A stretch of 7,902 nt of DNA, taken from positions 1 through 7,902 of the forward strand of contig JBHIER010000138.1 in assembly GCA_046760705.1 (NCBI GenBank), in the 5' to 3' direction. Under the pieces are notes generated by a model. That model was not told where the DNA came from, made no database searches, and saw only the letters and a program-made list of their open reading frames with translations. A program made the position numbers and the translations under genes. The DNA comes from JBHIER01 sp046760705 [NCBI: bacterium]. GTDB lineage: Bacteria > JBHIER01 > G020348925. This document shows, in pieces, positions 4,319-7,902 of this stretch (positions are counted from its first letter, which is position 1; the number at the start of each line of letters is the position of its first letter).

Positions 4319-5821
4319 CTACGCAGCGAGTCCTTGTCCCGGTGTGCACCGCTCCAAATAGGCCGCCTTCTCCACCCTCTCCCTCTCCGGCCCGATGTAA
4401 TCCCTCTCCCAGATGGGCCGAGTGAGACGGTCCACCGCATCACCACAGGCCACCAATCCTGTATAGTAAGTCGGATCCTTGAGAGCCTCCTCTCCCTCTC
4501 GATTCTTGGGCCTTGCCCCTGCTGTCTCGATGATCTTTCTGGCCACTCGATGGTGATCCTTGGAAATACAGGGCGCAATCTGATTGCCAACCTCTCGGGC
4601 CGGCTTCATATAGCCATACTCCCGCTGCCAGTTCCTGATATCCTGAAAGAGGGGACACATGAGAACCGTGTTCAGGTCGCCTCCCTTCTTGTACACATCC
4701 ACGATATTATGTGTGTAGTAAGGGAAAAAGTCGCAGGGCGGACAGTTTCCGTTCCAATCAATGCAGAAGTACCCGCCTTCACGCCCGGCCGAGATACAGC
4801 CGTTGGCCACCGATCCGCTGTTCCAAAAATCTGCGATAAAGAGACCTCTGTCCTGGACCAGATACTGCTCCCTCTCAAACATCCACTTGCGCTGTTCCGG
4901 GGTAACCATGAGATCGAGGGTGTAGCTCCGACCGATGGGCATGTATTGAAATATCCAGCCGTACAGCGCTCCCTGATCCTCAAAATAGAAGTCTAAAAAA
5001 TCGTCGCTGAGGACGAGCTCTGCGTTGTGGCGTGTGGCCGTGATGGATATCCCGAAGGGAACGCCCCTGTTGCGCAGATTCTCGAATGCCCCCAGGATCC
5101 GCCTGTGAACACCTTTGCCCCTGCGGGCGTCGGTCTCCTTTCCAAATCCCTCCACCGAAATCGCCGGCGTAATATTGCCCACCTCCGCCATGCGGCTAGC
5201 TACCCTCTCGCCGATGAGCGTTCCATTGGTGTACATGAGGAAAAACTGATCGCTGTGCTCAGCTACAAGGTCGATCAGATTTTTCCCCTCACTTCTCCAC
5301 ATGAGCGGCTCCCCTCCGGAAATTACGGTGAAATGGGAACCCCAAAGTTCTCTCTTCTGCGTGAGGATGCGATCCACTGTTTTGTAATCCAACTTCTCCG
5401 CGTTAGCAGAGGAACTGGAAGCGTAACACCCGATACAGCGGAGATTGCACCGCTTGGTGGGACTGATGAGCAGAAAGGTGGGGGGACCAAATCCGTGGCT
5501 TTTCCTGAAGGCTCTTCTCGCGGCATTATCCTCCAAAAGCACACTGCCCACCAGAACCTCGATGAGACCACGACGAAAAGAGGGCGAAATTCTTTTGCTC
5601 TCCAGAGCCCTGTTGATGGACTGAAGCATATTCCGCAGCATGTAGTACTTGTCCTCCTGACTTCTCCTGGGGCTGCCAGTCCTGTTCTTTTCGATGAGGA
5701 CCTGGTAGATCTTCTTCTCCCCGGCCCTCAGGGCCAGACTCCGAAGGGTATCGTTGGCCAAAACAGCGTTGACCAGGCTTCGAGAAGACATAGCCAGCAT
5801 TGACTTTAACGTAAGCTGCAT
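4319..5821 (-). CDS. Radical SAM/SPASM-type enzyme
   Basis: A 500-residue radical S-adenosylmethionine protein (numbering from ATG 5821). A helical N-terminal extension of about 110 residues precedes the barrel, which carries the [4Fe-4S]-binding C125-x3-C129-x2-C132 in SPTKRCNLRCIGCYA, the SAM-binding GGEP at 169-172, LMYTNGTL near 195-202 and AISVEGFGKETDARRGKG near 220-237. A C-terminal cysteine cluster (C342, C353, C360, C363, C389, C418) is SPASM-like and probably holds auxiliary clusters. Substrate unknown; no precursor peptide gene is visible nearby. ATG 5821 is preferred over GTG 5830 because AGGAGG ends 8 bases before it and overlaps the GTG. It lies 24 bp after tetR, so it shares its operon. 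The last seven or eight residues (after YLERC) overlap transposase-derived sequence, so the native C terminus may have been replaced. Confidence 0.85.
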   Translation of the reverse strand: MQLTLKSMLAMSSRSLVNAVLANDTLRSLALRAGEKKIYQVLIEKNRTGSPRRSQEDKYYMLRNMLQSINRALESKRISPSFRRGLIEVLVGSVLLEDNAARRAFRKSHGFGPPTFLLISPTKRCNLRCIGCYASSSSANAEKLDYKTVDRILTQKRELWGSHFTVISGGEPLMWRSEGKNLIDLVAEHSDQFFLMYTNGTLIGERVASRMAEVGNITPAISVEGFGKETDARRGKGVHRRILGAFENLRNRGVPFGISITATRHNAELVLSDDFLDFYFEDQGALYGWIFQYMPIGRSYTLDLMVTPEQRKWMFEREQYLVQDRGLFIADFWNSGSVANGCISAGREGGYFCIDWNGNCPPCDFFPYYTHNIVDVYKKGGDLNTVLMCPLFQDIRNWQREYGYMKPAREVGNQIAPCISKDHHRVARKIIETAGARPKNREGEEALKDPTYYTGLVACGDAVDRLTRPIWERDYIGPERERVEKAAYLERCTPGQGLAA

Positions 5822-5845
5822 GTTGGCCACCTCCTTTCTGGTGCG

Positions 5846-6424
5846 TCAGTCCCTTCTCTCAATTCCTTCGAACAGTATCTTGAGTAACGTATCCACGCTC
5901 TTCTCCACATCCACCATGGCGTTGTCCAGAACCCACGGATATTCCAACCCTTTCAATGCTGATACGACGGCTAAAGCTGCCATTTGGGGATTTGTGATGC
6001 TGAAAATGGCCTTATCAATTCCCTGCTGCAAAATCGTTTTGACTGTGCGGATCTCCTCTTCGAAGTTCTTCTTCCTGGCTGTCTCAATAAAAGAATAGTG
6101 CTCAAGGTATTCATCCTTTAAGGCACTGTAATAGTTGGCCAGCTCTTTTAGGCAGTTCATTCTGGTCAAAATGAAGGCGCGCAATTTCCCCTGAGGGGTC
6201 CTTTCCCGATCGATGGCATCTTTTATCCTCTCTCGTAGGAGATTGGCTTCCTTCTCGATCACCTCGGCAAAGATATCCTCCTTGCTGGAGAAATAGTGGT
6301 AGATGGTCCCCTTGCCAATTCGGGCCAGTCTTGCAATTTCATCAACGGTCGTCTTAACCAGACCGAAGCGCGCAAAAAGGCTCTGAGAAACTTTGAGGAT
6401 GGCCTCTCTCTTGTCAAATTTCAA
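5846..6424 (-). CDS. TetR/AcrR family transcriptional regulator
   Basis: The 192-residue protein has the N-terminal TetR DNA-binding domain: KFDKREAILKVSQSLFARFG (residues 2-21) leads into the helix-turn-helix TTVDEIARLARIGKGTIYHY (25-44), followed by FSSKEDIF. The rest is the helical ligand-binding and dimerisation domain, not assignable to a ligand. TTG 6424 is taken as start: GGAGGAGGAG is centred about 13 bases upstream with 8 bases of spacing, and the length fits the family. An upstream GTG at 6511 would overlap the -35 box of the promoter and code through the operator, so it is rejected. Downstream, the radical SAM gene follows after 24 bp. Upstream on the same strand lies the RND permease gene. 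Likely a repressor of its own operon and perhaps of the pump. Confidence 0.85.
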   Translation of the reverse strand: MKFDKREAILKVSQSLFARFGLVKTTVDEIARLARIGKGTIYHYFSSKEDIFAEVIEKEANLLRERIKDAIDRERTPQGKLRAFILTRMNCLKELANYYSALKDEYLEHYSFIETARKKNFEEEIRTVKTILQQGIDKAIFSITNPQMAALAVVSALKGLEYPWVLDNAMVDVEKSVDTLLKILFEGIERRD

Positions 6425-6457
6425 CGTCGTTGCTCCTCCTCCGAAAATGCAATTATT

Positions 6458-6478
6458 GACCAATTCCGTTCTTTGGTC
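6458..6478. promoter_or_regulatory. Predicted TetR operator (inverted repeat)
   Basis: GACCAA at 6458-6463 and TTGGTC at 6473-6478 form a perfect 6-bp inverted repeat around a 9-bp spacer, extendable with one mismatch to 6455-6481. It lies across the predicted transcription start of the tetR promoter, just downstream of its -10 box, an ideal place for repression. Dyads of the GACC...GGTC type are common TetR-family operators. Confidence 0.6.
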
Positions 6479-6482
6479 GATA

Positions 6483-6511
6483 AAGATACGAAACGGAAAG
6501 GCACGTGTCAA
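6483..6511 (-). promoter_or_regulatory. Predicted sigma70 promoter of the tetR-radical SAM operon
   Basis: On the minus strand TTGACA (-35, 6506-6511; perfect consensus), a 17-bp spacer and TATCTT (-10, 6483-6488; 4 of 6 consensus positions). Start of transcription expected near 6476, inside the inverted repeat at 6458-6478, about 50 nt before the TTG start codon of tetR. It lies in the 124-bp gap after the RND gene; no clear terminator hairpin is seen there, so read-through from the pump gene is also possible. Confidence 0.65.
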
Positions 6512-6548
6512 GTCTTTTTTCGCTTTTTAGTACATCTTGGGCGCAAAT

Positions 6549-7902
6549 TCAGGGTTGTTTGAACATCCTCTCACGAATCTGGTCAATAGCCGCATACATG
6601 ACCGGGATCAAAAAGAGGGTGAACAGGGCTGACACAAGCAGTCCACCGATGGAGACGATGGCCATAGGTGCCCGCATCTCTTTGCCCAAAGCCAGAGGCA
6701 GCATCCCCAGAGCGATGGCCACGTTGGTCATGATGATGGGCCGCAGCCTCGTCGGACAGGCCTGCAGAAGAGCCTCCTGCCTGCCCACGCCTCTGGCTCG
6801 CAAAACGTTGGTGTAATCGAGCAGCAGGATACCATTGTTGACCACAATCCCCACCAACATGATCACCGCCATCAGAGAGAAGAGACTCAGCGTGTTGCCG
6901 GTCAGAAAGAGGGCCAGCAGCACTCCGACCAAGGCCAAGGGAAAGGTGAGCATAATGGTGAAGGGCTGGATGTACGATTCCAAGATTGCGGCCAGGAGCA
7001 TGTACGTTAAGAGGATGGCCATGATCAAGGCCACAAACATGTTGCTGAAAGATTCCTTCATGAACTCGGCCATACCGGCAAAGTGGATTCTGTAACCAGG
7101 AGGCAAACTCAGTTGGCTCGTCTTACGGCCAATAGCTTTCACCACTTCTCCCAGAGTCCCTTTGGAAATGTTGGCCTCAACGGTGACCATTCGCTGCCGG
7201 TTCTTCCGCGAAATCTGAGTCGGCCCTTTGGCCAACTTCACCTCGGCCACCTGGGTAATGGGCACAGAGGAACTTTCAATGGGGATATAAATATCCTTCA
7301 CCTGATCGATATTCTCTTTGTGCGCATCCTTGAGCCTGACCCGGATATCGTATTCGTCGTCGCCGACCCGGTATTTGGACGCCACCTGGCCCTCCAGGCT
7401 GGTCCGCAGAATTTGGGCCACCTGAAAGACAGGAATACCGTATTCGTCGCACAGGTCCGGCTTCGGGATAACCTGAACCTCCGGTTTTCCGATCTTCCAA
7501 TCGGAGTCCACGTCCACGGTTCCAGGTGTATTCCGAGCGATGTTCATGACCCCATTGGCTATTCGGTTCAGACGTTCCATATCGTCCCCGGTCACCTCGA
7601 TTTGGACGTCGGCCTCGTCCCCACCGCCCATAGTACTGGCCACTTGAACGGTTATCTTGGCCGAGGGAATACCAGCCAGCCTGGGACGCAACCGATTGGC
7701 GAACTGTCTGTCCGAAACATTTCTCTGATCTTTATCGACCAATTGGATAACGGTAGCGGCAATGTTCACTCCGGTGTTGCCGCCGAATATACCTCCCTTC
7801 GTACCCACGGTTGAGTAGATGGTCTTCACCTCTTTATGTCTGGCCAGGTCCCGCTCGATTTCAGATGCCACCTCGTCCGTCTGCTTCAGATTGAACCCGG
7901 CC
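6549..7902 (-). CDS. RND efflux transporter permease subunit, 3' part
   Basis: The gene enters from the right edge (frame open through 7902, reading AGFNLKQTDEVASEIERDLA) and ends at 6549; about 450 residues, less than half of a usual ~1030-residue AcrB-type inner-membrane pump. Visible first is the second periplasmic porter/docking region, with family signatures DSDWKIGKPEVQVIPKPDL and EYDIRVRLKDA, followed by PGYRIHFAG. Then come five membrane helices corresponding to TM8-TM12: FVALIMAILLTYMLLAAIL, FTIMLTFPLALVGVLLALFL, LFSLMAVIMLVGIVVNNGIL, IIMTNVAIALGMLPLAL and MAIVSIGGLLVSALFTLFLI. The TM10 lysine of AcrB is replaced within VVNNG, as in many non-AcrB members. It would act with a periplasmic adaptor and outer-membrane channel to export hydrophobic compounds; these genes must lie to the right or elsewhere. 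Substrate unknown. Confidence 0.9.
   Translation of the reverse strand, partial: AGFNLKQTDEVASEIERDLARHKEVKTIYSTVGTKGGIFGGNTGVNIAATVIQLVDKDQRNVSDRQFANRLRPRLAGIPSAKITVQVASTMGGGDEADVQIEVTGDDMERLNRIANGVMNIARNTPGTVDVDSDWKIGKPEVQVIPKPDLCDEYGIPVFQVAQILRTSLEGQVASKYRVGDDEYDIRVRLKDAHKENIDQVKDIYIPIESSSVPITQVAEVKLAKGPTQISRKNRQRMVTVEANISKGTLGEVVKAIGRKTSQLSLPPGYRIHFAGMAEFMKESFSNMFVALIMAILLTYMLLAAILESYIQPFTIMLTFPLALVGVLLALFLTGNTLSLFSLMAVIMLVGIVVNNGILLLDYTNVLRARGVGRQEALLQACPTRLRPIIMTNVAIALGMLPLALGKEMRAPMAIVSIGGLLVSALFTLFLIPVMYAAIDQIRERMFKQP

Larger units (their letters stand above)
3729..4344 (-). pseudogene. ISL3-family transposase remnant, multiply frameshifted
   Basis: The C-terminal half of a DDE transposase can be read only by switching minus-strand frames. 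In order: DKDSLRRFFEWWAKER (about 4338-4291), IEGVCCPMWQ and HIVRHLMDAIDEVQ (about 4290-4200), SLWLKNP, WNLTDNQKARLTDLLKMK, YLRRWFW, then WATHCRIKPLRDFAWML, LVEAMNNNAKLISHRARGYR and LGKLELPKTQHKFW, ending at the stop at 3735-3737. These are typical of ISL3 transposases. Between PMWQ and HIVRH some 25 residues are missing, and another small deletion follows KLKVVKA; at least four frameshifts are needed. The N-terminal half is gone, replaced by the radical SAM gene. The element is dead. Confidence 0.8.

Noticed and set aside
4241-4996. 251-codon plus-strand open frame
   Set aside because: It lies antisense to the radical SAM gene and the transposase remnant, has no family features, and is a by-product of GC-rich coding on the other strand.
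5027-5803. 258-codon plus-strand open frame
   Set aside because: Antisense to the N-terminal half of the radical SAM gene, whose motifs fix the true strand.
7083-7814. 243-codon plus-strand open frame
   Set aside because: Antisense to the RND permease; its His/Gly/Leu-rich translation is typical of shadow frames.

Overview
The window comes from a Gram-negative bacterium: its right end encodes the C-terminal half of an RND multidrug-type permease, which works in a tripartite envelope pump. The sequence alone does not support naming a phylum. The left ~4.3 kb is a patchwork of toxin-antitoxin genes, dispersed repeats and a dead insertion sequence. The right ~3.6 kb is a compact minus-strand block of ordinary-looking genes, so the window seems to cross from an accessory, recombining region into more stable chromosome.

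Left part. Bases 1-350 hold one copy of a ~146-bp dispersed repeat (repeat A), a short ORF stub, and a repeat built of 7-bp units (repeat B). Next is an intact plus-strand toxin-antitoxin pair, a UPF0175-family antitoxin overlapping a PIN-domain toxin by ATGA, followed by a second copy of repeat B. Bases 1190-1900 are rich in degenerate heptanucleotide repeats and carry, on the minus strand, a small gene resembling DUF7718 (recalled, not verified) whose start lies in repeat-derived sequence. A minus-strand MntA/HepT (MNT nucleotidyltransferase plus HEPN) module follows; its HEPN toxin lacks the C-terminal half that carries the catalytic motif. Bases 2735-3127 hold no gene I recognise. A second copy of repeat A (3128-3275) precedes a frameshifted gene resembling the DUF6516/TumE toxin family.

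The island ends in a multiply frameshifted fragment of an ISL3-family transposase (3729 to about 4340). One end of the element is preserved just after the TumE-like gene; the other end runs into the 3' end of a radical SAM gene, where IS-derived bases appear to supply the last few codons and the stop. A 30-bp palindrome is inserted in frame inside the dead transposase.

Right part, all minus strand: RND permease (partial), then a 124-bp gap with a good sigma70-type promoter and an overlapping inverted repeat that looks like a TetR operator, then a TetR-family regulator (TTG start behind a very strong Shine-Dalgarno), then a radical SAM/SPASM-type enzyme 24 bp downstream. The regulator probably represses itself and the radical SAM gene, and may also control the pump.

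Most unusual is the left region: three toxin-antitoxin families within 3.4 kb, at different stages of decay and separated by heptad-repeat elements, with two copies of one repeat flanking the only intact pair like a cassette.
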